From the NCBI RefSeq assembly GCF_014652395.1, contig NZ_BMYS01000005.1, forward strand, positions 95,656 to 159,655: a DNA stretch of 64,000 bases, in the 5' to 3' direction. Position 1 is the stretch's first letter. Each line of letters begins with the position of its first letter. Below, one piece after another: positions 1 to 7,958 of the stretch. The notes under the pieces were generated by a model. It was given only the letters and a program-made list of their open reading frames with translations. It was not told where the DNA came from and did not search any database. Made by a program: the position numbers and the translations under genes. Source of the stretch: Advenella faeciporci (GTDB lineage: Bacteria; Pseudomonadota; Gammaproteobacteria; Burkholderiales; Burkholderiaceae_B).

Positions 1-783
1 ATCGTCAGTAATCACCAATGGGTTCTTCCCTCCCATTTCCAGCTGCACTTTACCCATGCGCGCCACGACCTTGGCAGCAATAGATTGCCCTGTTGCAACC
101 GACCCGGTAAAGGACACCCCATCAACCTCCCGGCTAGTCACGATTTCCTCGCCAACGACCGAGCCGCGCCCCATTACCAGATTAAGCACCCCGGCAGGCA
201 AACCCGCCCTTACCAGAATATCCACCAAAGCCCATGCACTCGCTGGCACCAGCTCGGCCGGTTTGAACACCACCGTATTGCCGTATGCCAGGGCAGGCGC
301 AATCTTCCATGCCGGTATGGCAATGGGAAAATTCCATGGCGTGATAATGCCAATAACCCCCAGCGGCTCACGGGTAATTTCGACGTCTACACCCGCTCGT
401 ACCGAAGGCAGTTTCTCACCTGCCATGCGCAAAACCTCTCCGGCAAAAAAGCCGAATATTTGCCCGGCTCGAGCAACTTCGCCAATGGCTTCGGGTAATG
501 TTTTACCTTCTTCGCGTGCCAGCAATTGCCCCAGCTCATCCTTGCGCGCCAGAATTTCTGCTGATGCACGGGCAAGAATATTGGAACGTTCCTGCATGGG
601 GAACATGGCCCAGGCGGGAAAGGCATCCCTGGCAGCCTGGATGGCAGCTTTCGTCTGCCCCAGATCCGCCTGGCTGAATTCGCCGACGATGTCGTTAATA
701 TTGGAGGGATTACGGTTAGTACTGACTGATTCGGCGCTCACCCACTGACCACCGATGTAATTCTTGAATAATTGTGTACGCAT
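1..783 (-). CDS. Aldehyde dehydrogenase family protein (C-terminus outside window)
   Basis: NAD(P)-dependent oxidation of an aldehyde to an acid. Translating leftward from the ATG at 783 gives about 260 residues that match the N-terminal cofactor-binding half of the aldehyde dehydrogenase superfamily: a TPWNFP motif near residue 146, FTGS near 224, and EMGGKNP near 246, which carries the general-base Glu. The gene runs off the left edge, so the catalytic Cys is not visible. The full family length is about 480 residues, so a little over half is present. The best subfamily guess is a semialdehyde dehydrogenase (ketoglutarate- or succinate-semialdehyde type), but the substrate cannot be set from this half. 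It is divergent from the gene at 974, and no operon partner is visible. Confidence 0.9.
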   Translation of the reverse strand, partial: MRTQLFKNYIGGQWVSAESVSTNRNPSNINDIVGEFSQADLGQTKAAIQAARDAFPAWAMFPMQERSNILARASAEILARKDELGQLLAREEGKTLPEAIGEVARAGQIFGFFAGEVLRMAGEKLPSVRAGVDVEITREPLGVIGIITPWNFPIAIPAWKIAPALAYGNTVVFKPAELVPASAWALVDILVRAGLPAGVLNLVMGRGSVVGEEIVTSREVDGVSFTGSVATGQSIAAKVVARMGKVQLEMGGKNPLVITDD

Positions 784-973
784 ATGGATCCGATAATTTG
801 AAACCGGACTACGGGTGAAAAAATGCCACCGCAGCCTTATGGTTTTGCAGTATATGGCATGCCAATGCATCCACCCATGCATCTGCTACATACCAGCTTT
901 GCATCCCATTGGAGGAAGCGGTTTCAGGTAGTACACTATTGCTTTCCACCACTCACTACGGAATCATGAAACC

Positions 974-1276
974 ATGAGACACCTGCTTCAAGTTGACTTC
1001 CCCTACACCGGCCCCTGGGGCCAGGAAATGAGCAAAATAATGAATGACCTGGCCCAGTCCATTGCGCAAGAACCCGGTCTGATCTGGAAAATATGGACAG
1101 AAAATGAAAGTGCCAATGAGGCCGGCGGCATTTACCTGTTTCAGGACAAACCCAGTGCCCAAGCCTATCTGGACATGCACACCGCTCGTTTAAAAGGATT
1201 TGGCATTCCCCATGTGAACGGAAAAATATTCGCTGTGAATGATGATTTGTCCAGAATTGACAATGCACCGCTTTAA
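974..1276 (+). CDS. YdhR-like putative monooxygenase, ferredoxin-like fold (100 aa)
   Basis: The short protein begins MRHLLQVDFPYTGPWG and contains GLIWKIWTENE and GGIYLFQD segments typical of the YdhR family (E. coli YdhR is about 100 residues). Members are dimeric alpha/beta-barrel proteins proposed to be cofactor-free monooxygenases; the real substrate is unknown. Length and alignment are full. A weak GGAA lies about 10 bases before the ATG. An earlier ATG at 966 stops at once. The gene is monocistronic, with a hairpin plus T-run after it. The identification is firm at family level and the function is uncertain. Confidence 0.8.
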   Translation: MRHLLQVDFPYTGPWGQEMSKIMNDLAQSIAQEPGLIWKIWTENESANEAGGIYLFQDKPSAQAYLDMHTARLKGFGIPHVNGKIFAVNDDLSRIDNAPL

Positions 1277-1327
1277 CTGCAGTCTGTAAGACAAGACCCT
1301 TACACTATTAATGATTTTATACAAACA

Positions 1328-1359
1328 CGGCTGGATTTGATTCCCCCAGCCGCTTTTAT
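1328..1359 (+). terminator. Rho-independent terminator after the ydhR-like gene
   Basis: CGGCTGG (1328-1334) pairs with CCAGCCG (1346-1352) across an 11-base loop and is followed by CTTTTAT. The seven-pair GC-rich stem with a T-run on the plus strand fits a terminator for the gene ending at 1276. It sits just beyond the convergent stop codon at 1361. Confidence 0.7.
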
Positions 1360-1360
1360 G

Positions 1361-2179
1361 TCACTCAAAATTCGTATGCGTGGCAACCTGTGATTTACGC
1401 CAGTAACTACTGGCACGAATACGCTTTTTATCAATTTTGAACTGATCAATCATGTATTCACGCAAGGCCTTAATATCGCTGTACTCGCCTGCCGCCCATA
1501 CATAGCCTTCTCCGGCAGGCAAAACAATATCGCCCAAACAGGCAGCCAGCAGTTCAGCTTCATTTTTATTGGCAAAATCACTGTCTTGCTGTACCCAGCG
1601 AACCTCAAAATCGCATTGGCCCTGCAACGGTATTTTACTGTCCTCACTGGCAATCTTGATAATAACCATCGCCTTGCACGACGCCGGCAATTCTTCAAGC
1701 CTGCGCGCAATCGCCGGAATGGCGGTTTCATCACCCATCAGCAAGTGCCAGTCAAAACCGGCAGGAATCACAAATGAACCGCGCGGCCCGGCCACGCCCA
1801 GGTAATGCCCCTCCTCTGCCTGGCTTGCCCAGCGGGTGGCCGGCCCTTCATGGTTTAACACGAAGTCAATATCCAATTCGTTGGTGTCGGGATTATAGCG
1901 GCGTGGTGTATAGTCGCGGGTAAGCGGCTTGGGGCGATTTGGCGCAAATTCCATCCCTTTTTCCCCCAACACCGGCATATGGGGCTTTTCACCGGGGGAG
2001 TCGGGCAAAAATAATTTAATATGATCCTCAAAAGAGGCGGAAAGAAAACCGTTCAAGTCATCACCACTTAAGGTGATGCGACGTATTGACGGGCTTAACG
2101 AAGTAATTCGTTTAACTTGCAGCAAACGCATTTTAATGGGGTGTTGCTGCTTCTGTGTATCAAGGGTAATTTCTGTCAT
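1361..2179 (-). CDS. Siderophore-interacting protein (ViuB-type FAD-binding ferric reductase)
   Basis: A cytoplasmic flavoprotein of 272 residues that is expected to reduce Fe(III)-siderophore and release iron. The N-terminal FAD-binding barrel carries the family motif RDYTPRRY (near residues 97-104), followed by DIDFVLNHEGPATRWA, which is typical of the group. The C-terminal SIP domain has LLMGDETAIPAI and a late WAAGE segment. Length is normal. It starts at the ATG at 2179 with only a weak Shine-Dalgarno. A Fur-box-like site lies about 60 bases upstream, which suggests iron repression. No siderophore biosynthesis or uptake gene is next to it, so its substrate may be a xenosiderophore or be handled by genes elsewhere. 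Confidence 0.92.
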   Translation of the reverse strand: MTEITLDTQKQQHPIKMRLLQVKRITSLSPSIRRITLSGDDLNGFLSASFEDHIKLFLPDSPGEKPHMPVLGEKGMEFAPNRPKPLTRDYTPRRYNPDTNELDIDFVLNHEGPATRWASQAEEGHYLGVAGPRGSFVIPAGFDWHLLMGDETAIPAIARRLEELPASCKAMVIIKIASEDSKIPLQGQCDFEVRWVQQDSDFANKNEAELLAACLGDIVLPAGEGYVWAAGEYSDIKALREYMIDQFKIDKKRIRASSYWRKSQVATHTNFE

Positions 2180-2239
2180 TTACAATCTCATTCAGTAGCC
2201 CGTATAGGGTTATTTACTATTGTCAACTGATAATATATC

Positions 2240-2258
2240 ACAAATGAGAATCATTATT
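2240..2258 (-). promoter_or_regulatory. Candidate Fur box upstream of the siderophore-interacting protein gene
   Basis: The 19 bases ACAAATGAGAATCATTATT match the classical Fur consensus GATAATGATAATCATTATC at about 14 of 19 positions, including the ATCATTAT core. The site lies in an AT-rich tract about 60 bases before the start codon of an iron-release gene, where Fur repression is expected. Assigned by eye only. Confidence 0.6.
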
Positions 2259-2408
2259 AATTAATCCCTTGAAAAAACAAGGTGTTAAAAAGTACCTTCA
2301 CGCTTGCCTGCCAAATACCGAAGGCTATTTTTCTTCCTGAAAAACGCATCGTTTATACTTAAATAATACTGTCAACCAGACAGTTCTTTCATTTAATGGA
2401 GATTTGCA

Positions 2409-3164
2409 ATGAGTTATAACCGTTTCACCAATAAAGCAGTCATTGTTACCGGTGCAGCCAGTGGCCTGGGCGAATCTGCCGCCATGGCTTTTGCGGCTGA
2501 AGGTGCAAAAGTGATTGTTTCCGATATTTCCATCGAACAAGGGCAGGCCGTGGTTAACAAAATCACCGCCCAGGGTGGGCAGGCTTTTTTTGTCAAGGCC
2601 GATGTTTCCAATGAAGAGGAAGTCAAGAACCTGTTTGAGCAAGCGGTGGAACAATACGGCAAGGTGGATGTCATTTTTGCCAATGCCGGCATCAATATCG
2701 AAGCCAATGTCGATGAACTGGACAGCAAAGACTGGCAGAGAATTATCGACATCAACCTGAATGGTGTTTTTTACTGCGATAAATATGCCGTCCAGCAATT
2801 TAAAAAACAGGGCACGGGCGGTGCCATTGTCAACAATGGGTCTATCCACAGCATGGTAGCCCGCGACAAACTAACCGCCTACTCTGCCGCTAAAGGGGGC
2901 GTCAAAATGCTCACCCAAATGGTAGGCACCTCTCATGCCAAGGAAGGTATCCGCTGCAACATGGTTTGCCCCGGGTATATCAACACCCCCTTAACCGAAA
3001 CCATTACACCGGAAATCCGTGCCGGTATTGCCGCCCTGCACCCGATTGGCCGCATGGGTGAACCCAAAGAAGTGTCTGCCGCCGTTTTGTTCCTGGCCAG
3101 TGACGATGCCTCTTTCATTACCGGCACCAGCCTGCTGGTTGATGGCGGCTACACCGCCGTTTAA
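2409..3164 (+). CDS. SDR family NAD(P)-dependent oxidoreductase (251 aa)
   Basis: A classical short-chain dehydrogenase. It has the nucleotide-binding TGAASGLG motif near residues 15-22, the NAGI motif, an active-site Ser in NGSIHS, the YSAAK (YxxxK) catalytic pair, and a C-terminal FLASDDASFITG-DGG ending typical of FabG-like enzymes. The length of 251 residues is normal. The start at 2409 is preceded by GGAG with an 8-base spacer. The substrate cannot be inferred. The neighbours (an iron reductase on one side, a metal-uptake operon on the other) are in opposite orientation, so it is probably a single-gene unit ending at the hairpin at 3178. Confidence 0.88.
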   Translation: MSYNRFTNKAVIVTGAASGLGESAAMAFAAEGAKVIVSDISIEQGQAVVNKITAQGGQAFFVKADVSNEEEVKNLFEQAVEQYGKVDVIFANAGINIEANVDELDSKDWQRIIDINLNGVFYCDKYAVQQFKKQGTGGAIVNNGSIHSMVARDKLTAYSAAKGGVKMLTQMVGTSHAKEGIRCNMVCPGYINTPLTETITPEIRAGIAALHPIGRMGEPKEVSAAVLFLASDDASFITGTSLLVDGGYTAV

Positions 3165-3177
3165 CGGCCTGTTTTAT

Positions 3178-3213
3178 AAGCATTGCTTGCCCGGTAACGG
3201 GCAAGCAATGCTT
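3178..3213. terminator. Perfect 16-bp hairpin with GTAA loop between convergent genes
   Basis: The arms at 3178-3193 and 3198-3213 are exact reverse complements (AAGCATTGCTTGCCCG and its complement) around a GTAA loop. It lies between the convergent SDR and DUF2149 genes and could stop transcription from both sides. There is no clear T-run on either strand, so it may act as a transcript-end stabiliser rather than a classical terminator. Confidence 0.55.
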
Positions 3214-3231
3214 TCCAACAACAAGGTGCCC

Positions 3232-3552
3232 TTACTGGGCAACAGCCGTTTCGGGCACATAAATCATGCGCCCGTCATCCAGCCGGTAGGTAATGCCGGC
3301 CTTGATGCCCTGCCCCTGCCCGATTTCACCATTAGACTCATAACGGGTCAGCTCTTCACCCTCTTTAATGGTCATGGTCATATTGGCCTTGCCGGGGTTT
3401 TCAATCACAATCACATCCTGGGCGGCGTACGGATTAAGCGGGTTAAGGGCAACCACCACCATTAAAATCCCTATCACCACCAGAAACAGGTCAATCATGT
3501 TAACCACCGAAAGGATGGGATCATCTGCATCATCAGATTCCAGAAATCGCAT
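3232..3552 (-). CDS. DUF2149 domain-containing protein (106 aa)
   Basis: A small inner-membrane protein with one transmembrane segment near residues 18-38 (VVNMIDLFLVVIGILMVVVA), followed by a short soluble domain ending with TYRLDDGRMIYV. This matches DUF2149, a family found mainly next to CobN-like chelatases and ExbB/MotA-like proteins. It is the last gene of the leftward operon and begins 2 bases after the ExbB-like gene stops. The architecture (N-terminal helix plus exported domain) recalls ExbD/TolR. My inference is that it is the channel partner of the preceding protein. Confidence 0.82.
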   Translation of the reverse strand: MRFLESDDADDPILSVVNMIDLFLVVIGILMVVVALNPLNPYAAQDVIVIENPGKANMTMTIKEGEELTRYESNGEIGQGQGIKAGITYRLDDGRMIYVPETAVAQ

Positions 3553-3554
3553 GT

Positions 3555-4043
3555 TCAGGCCTCCTGTGCCACAAGCAAGCCCTGGCGTTCCAGCTCACGC
3601 AGTTCCTGCAACAGCCAGCGTCGCCGTACCGTCAAGATGGAAAACGTAACGCTGGCCGCAATCAATGCCAGAATAACCGCTGAAAAAGCCGTGACCAGGT
3701 TCTCGCCCACACCAGCCGCATTGCCCCCGCCAAGCGCCAGCAAGGCCGGGCCCATGGGTATCATGGTGGCAATCAAACCCAGCATGGGTGCCGTGCGCGA
3801 TACAATACGCAACAGCTCCAGGCGGTGCATAATCCATAGTTCCAAGTCATCGGCAGTGCCGCCATGCCTGGCATGCTGCTGGTGCAGCACCGATTGCGCG
3901 CGTTGCTGGCGCCGTTGCCACCACTCAACGGCAAAACCGCCCAGCGAGGCAAAGGAATACAACAGGCAAAGCAAAATCATTACAAGTACGGGTGCAAGGA
4001 AAAGCCCGGCAAGTTCATACAGGCCCGATTCAAGAAAGTTCAT
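3555..4043 (-). CDS. MotA/TolQ/ExbB-type proton channel family protein (162 aa)
   Basis: An inner-membrane protein with an N-terminal helix (residues 10-35) and two later helices around APMLGLIATMIPMGPAL and the ENLVTAFSAVILALIAASV region. This is the ExbB/TolQ fold with its conserved Pro/Gly-rich TM2 and TM3. It is shorter than canonical ExbB (about 240 residues) because the cytoplasmic loops are reduced. GGAG precedes the ATG by 8 bases. It follows the CobN-like gene by 17 bases and precedes the DUF2149 gene. By analogy with ExbB-ExbD it may couple proton motive force to the exported chelatase or the outer-membrane receptor of the same operon. This coupling is inferred. Confidence 0.85.
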   Translation of the reverse strand: MNFLESGLYELAGLFLAPVLVMILLCLLYSFASLGGFAVEWWQRRQQRAQSVLHQQHARHGGTADDLELWIMHRLELLRIVSRTAPMLGLIATMIPMGPALLALGGGNAAGVGENLVTAFSAVILALIAASVTFSILTVRRRWLLQELRELERQGLLVAQEA

Positions 4044-4060
4044 TTAATACTCCAAAAAAA

Positions 4061-7000
4061 TTATGCGTGTGCAGACCTTGTATGGGCCCCACGCCATTGA
4101 CGCAGCGCGCCATACAAAGTGGCGACACCCAGCAGGGAAAGTGAAAAAAACAGCATCCAGGGAAACGATGGCGGCGCCGTTTCCACGGGTTGCATAACCT
4201 GGCCACTGACCGCGGACGGTGCCTGTACCAGGGGATCAGCAGAAGAAGCGGGCTCAGGTGTTGCGGCACCTGCTTGTGCAGTCGCTTGCGCAAGGCCAAA
4301 CCCTTGGGCCATGTCCGCCACAAAAGCCTGTGTCAGCGGATCTCCGGCCGTGGCATTGAACTGCTGCGCCAGTTCCTGCCAGCGCCCGGCCAGCGCCTGC
4401 CGGGTGGCTTCGGGCGCATCCCAATAGCCTTTGCGTATGGCTTCGGCCATGCGTTCCAGCAACTGCGCCTGGGCGGTGGGGTTGTGCTGCTCAAACCATT
4501 CATTCGTACCCAATTGACGGGTATCTTCAATATAAGTGTCGAAGATGGCCTGCCATTGATCGGACCTCACGGTACCGGGGTCTACGGCCTGCCAGCCGAA
4601 CAGGTTATTAACCGTATCCACAACTTCCAGCGTGCCGGCATAACCTTCATTTTGCATGCCCTGTATCCAGTGCGGGTTCAGGTATCTGACCCGCATCTCA
4701 TTGGACAAAAACGCTTGCATGGAAGTGGTCTTGGGTTCTTTTTGGCGCAAATCAGAGATATACAGCAGTGGGCTTTTGCCATCCAGATGCCGGATCGCCA
4801 CCGACAGCCCACCCAGAAATTCGAATGGATGATCGGTGGAAAGCACGCCATGTATATTTGAGGTACGTGACATGACCGCTGCATCGGTGCCCCGCAACTG
4901 GGCCGCCAGCAGGTTGGCCGAAGAGGGCTTGGTAGCCCAGCCTTCACTGCCATAGGCATACTGCATGCGATTCAGGAACTGCCCGGCCAGGGCGGCATCC
5001 CCTTCCCACTGGGTGGATTGCTGCATCATGCCGGGCAGACCAGTGCCGTAATTGCCCGGTGCACTGCTGAAAATCCGGTAGCGGGCAGCCTGCGTTGCCT
5101 CGTCTGCCGACATGCCCGATGCCAGCAGTTCGGCCGTGATCCGCTTTGTATTGGACGCAACCGGATTAACCGGTTCATCCAGGTCCGCAAGCTGGTTCAT
5201 GGCCTCGGCAAGCAAGCGCATAAAACCGTCATACTGATCCCGGTACACCCCCGTTGTCTGGATGACAACGTCAATACGCGGCCTGCCCAGGGTAGCGGCA
5301 GGAATAATTTCCAGACGGGAAACCCGGCCATTGCGCGCCCATACCGGTTTGAGGCCCAGTGCGTGCAGGATCTGCCCTTCGGTAATGCCTTGATGACGCA
5401 CCGCTTCGCCCGCCCACAGGCTGAATGCCAGGCGTTGGGGCCAGGCGCCCTGATGCTCACTGCGATAAGTATCCACCAGTTGCATCAATGCCGTGCCACC
5501 GCTTTCATAAGCGGCAGGCGTGGGCAATTTATCGGGCTCCAGCGCATACAGGTTACGGCCGCCGGCCAAACCGGGACTGCGTATGGGATCGCCCCCCGGC
5601 CCCGGCAACACGAAACCGCCCGACAAGCCGCTTAATAACGCTTCCATCTCGCCGGTATCAGCCAGGCCCGCGTCCAGCTCTTGGGCACGCCGCAGATGCG
5701 CCTGAAGTTCAGGCACAGCCGTGGCAATATCTTCACCCTCACGCAGGTAACGGTTCAGGGTTTGATAAGGAACACTGCTTTGCAGCTTCGTGAAATCTTC
5801 CGCAAACACCCCATCCGGCAAACCCAGCGCCTCATAAAAAGGCTGGCCCAGCTGTTGCATCACCACGGAAAGCCGGTGCTCCGGCGCAGAAGGCTGGCCA
5901 AAACGATGCAACCCCAGTGGCATGGCGGTTTGGGCCAGCGACTGCAAATGATCGTGCAAAACCTGCAGAAAACCCGAAAAATCATCACGCGCCTGACTTT
6001 CCTGCCAGCCCAAGTCCTGAATCATGCTGGAATCGCGCGTGGCGGCCAGGATTTTTTCCATGACCGCCTGCTGCACGGCACCTTCGTCCAGCTGCTCATA
6101 CTCTTCTATTAGTGTAAACATATCGCGCAGTTCGTCATAAAGTCCTGCCGATGCGAAAGGCGGCGTTTGATGACTGATGGAAACCGCCCTGCCCCGGCGT
6201 CGTGTCTGCAGCGCCTCGCCGACGTTATCCTGGATATAGGGATAGAAAACGGGCAAATCTCCCAATGCCAGAAAGGGATAGTCACTCATGGAAAGCCCCC
6301 TGTCCTTGCCAGGCAACCATTCCTGGGTGCCATGGGTACCCAGATGGATCAGGGCGTTGGCACCAAACGCTTCGCGCACCCACAAATAAGCCGCCATGTA
6401 CAAATGATCAGGAGCCATCGACTCATCGTGGTAATTGCCACCCATTTCCGCAGCTCTGGGCATTTGTGGCATGACAACCAGATTGCCCGACTTCATTCTG
6501 GGAATAACGAACGCGGGCACGCCATCCACCGTGTGTACCGCCCAATGGTCTGCCGGATTCCCCCAGACAGCCATGCCTTCGCGTGGCCCGGGAGGCAATT
6601 TGTCCAGCCATGCCTGGTATTGCGAAACCGGCAGCGCCGCCGCCAGGCCCCGGGCCAGCAGATCTTCTGGCGGGCTGCTTCGGTACAGCATGGACAGCAT
6701 GGCCTGGCCCTTTTCGATCATGTCTGCTTCGCTGATGGGGTCAATGTCATAGCCGGCCCGGTTCAGCACCCGGGTCATGTTTTCAATGCTGGCCGGCACG
6801 TTTAAGTGCGAAGCACCGAAATTGCGCTCACCGGCCGGATAATTCCAGAACATCAGTGCCAGCTGCCTGCCGCTGGCAGGCTTGCGACGTAACTCCATCA
6901 ACTTGCGCAATTTATCCAGCAAACCGTCCACCTGTTCGGCCATGGGCACCGCCGCTCCGTCCTGCAGGGCAGACAGCACCATCGGGTCGCTCATGCCCCA

Positions 7001-7954
7001 GGTTTCTGGAATGGCCATAAAAATCGGCACAACCCTTTGCGCCACACCACTGGGCGCTGCCAGCCATTGGGCCTGATCGCCCTCACGATAGGTCAGGGTC
7101 TGGATCACGGGGATACCCAATTGCGCCAGTTCGGCAGCGCGCTCGGTGCTATTCTGCGTCATGCGCAGGTTGACCATCGCATCGGCACCGGCCGGCTTGA
7201 CAACCTTCGTCAACGCCTTGGGATCACTGCTGTCATACCAGAAGGCAAGCGGCAAGATGTTTCTGGCTTCGGCGGCGGTAATCAGGGCATCAATAAGCTG
7301 CGTCTGCATGTCACTGACCACGCCATTGTGAATCAGGAAGGCAACGTGGCCAACGGGCTGGGGCATGCGTGCCCGGGCCCAGGCCAGGTAAGGCTCAAGC
7401 GACTCGAATACCTGCGGGGCGGCCGGATGATAAAACCCGGTCTCAGGCACCGGTTCGGCAGCCGGCAGCGAGGCAATGGAACGGCCTTCGGCAAGGTCTT
7501 TGGCGGCCTGGAAAAACAGCCCGTAATTGCCGGTACCGCCGTTGGTGTAATAGCTGGACAGTTGCCGGGCCTGTTCGGCCGTCATGCCACCAAAGTCTTC
7601 AACACGGCTGCCAACCCTAAGCCAGGGGATATTCCCCTGCCGCAGGTTTTCACCGATCACACCATCCACTTCGGCACGGGCACTGGGCCGTGGCGTATCC
7701 AGCACCACCAGGCTGGCGCCCTGCAACCAATGCCCGGCGGGTGCACCTATCGTGCCAACATCCACGTGTTCAAGCCGGACACCCGCACGTTCGGCAATCG
7801 GTGCCAGCACATGGAATTTTGCCGGCAGCACCGAACGGTTGGTGACGACTTTGACAAGCGGTGCCGAAGCATCAACGGCAGGTTGAGCCTGTACAAACCC
7901 GGAAACACCCAGGCACCACAACAGCATCCATAGATTAAGAATGAGCTTTCGCAT
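4061..7954 (-). CDS. cobN: Exported, membrane-anchored CobN/HmuS-like chelatase (1297 aa)
   Basis: This matches the large subunit of cobaltochelatase/Mg-chelatase H. The family signature GTHGTQEWLPGKD lies near residues 537-549, followed by YPFLALGDLPVFYPYIQDN. Unlike cytoplasmic CobN it begins with a Sec-type signal (MRKLILNLWMLLWCLGVSGF, cleavage after QA) and ends with a transmembrane segment near residues 1262-1284 followed by a basic tail. It is therefore probably a periplasmic protein anchored at the C-terminus. It is translated 4 bases after the TonB-dependent receptor gene and is followed by ExbB-like and DUF2149 genes. CobS/CobT ATPase partners are absent here. The context resembles hmuRSTU, so removal of metal from an imported tetrapyrrole is as likely as cobalt insertion. 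Length is full and the frame is intact. Confidence 0.9.
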   Translation of the reverse strand: MRKLILNLWMLLWCLGVSGFVQAQPAVDASAPLVKVVTNRSVLPAKFHVLAPIAERAGVRLEHVDVGTIGAPAGHWLQGASLVVLDTPRPSARAEVDGVIGENLRQGNIPWLRVGSRVEDFGGMTAEQARQLSSYYTNGGTGNYGLFFQAAKDLAEGRSIASLPAAEPVPETGFYHPAAPQVFESLEPYLAWARARMPQPVGHVAFLIHNGVVSDMQTQLIDALITAAEARNILPLAFWYDSSDPKALTKVVKPAGADAMVNLRMTQNSTERAAELAQLGIPVIQTLTYREGDQAQWLAAPSGVAQRVVPIFMAIPETWGMSDPMVLSALQDGAAVPMAEQVDGLLDKLRKLMELRRKPASGRQLALMFWNYPAGERNFGASHLNVPASIENMTRVLNRAGYDIDPISEADMIEKGQAMLSMLYRSSPPEDLLARGLAAALPVSQYQAWLDKLPPGPREGMAVWGNPADHWAVHTVDGVPAFVIPRMKSGNLVVMPQMPRAAEMGGNYHDESMAPDHLYMAAYLWVREAFGANALIHLGTHGTQEWLPGKDRGLSMSDYPFLALGDLPVFYPYIQDNVGEALQTRRRGRAVSISHQTPPFASAGLYDELRDMFTLIEEYEQLDEGAVQQAVMEKILAATRDSSMIQDLGWQESQARDDFSGFLQVLHDHLQSLAQTAMPLGLHRFGQPSAPEHRLSVVMQQLGQPFYEALGLPDGVFAEDFTKLQSSVPYQTLNRYLREGEDIATAVPELQAHLRRAQELDAGLADTGEMEALLSGLSGGFVLPGPGGDPIRSPGLAGGRNLYALEPDKLPTPAAYESGGTALMQLVDTYRSEHQGAWPQRLAFSLWAGEAVRHQGITEGQILHALGLKPVWARNGRVSRLEIIPAATLGRPRIDVVIQTTGVYRDQYDGFMRLLAEAMNQLADLDEPVNPVASNTKRITAELLASGMSADEATQAARYRIFSSAPGNYGTGLPGMMQQSTQWEGDAALAGQFLNRMQYAYGSEGWATKPSSANLLAAQLRGTDAAVMSRTSNIHGVLSTDHPFEFLGGLSVAIRHLDGKSPLLYISDLRQKEPKTTSMQAFLSNEMRVRYLNPHWIQGMQNEGYAGTLEVVDTVNNLFGWQAVDPGTVRSDQWQAIFDTYIEDTRQLGTNEWFEQHNPTAQAQLLERMAEAIRKGYWDAPEATRQALAGRWQELAQQFNATAGDPLTQAFVADMAQGFGLAQATAQAGAATPEPASSADPLVQAPSAVSGQVMQPVETAPPSFPWMLFFSLSLLGVATLYGALRQWRGAHTRSAHA

Positions 7955-7958
7955 ATGC

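Noticed and set aside
5018..5635. Open frames of 205 to 298 residues on the strand opposite the CobN-like gene (also 6167-6805 and 7037-7933)
   Set aside because: They lie wholly inside a strongly supported gene, have no ribosome binding site or recognisable domain, and show the residue bias of a shadow frame.
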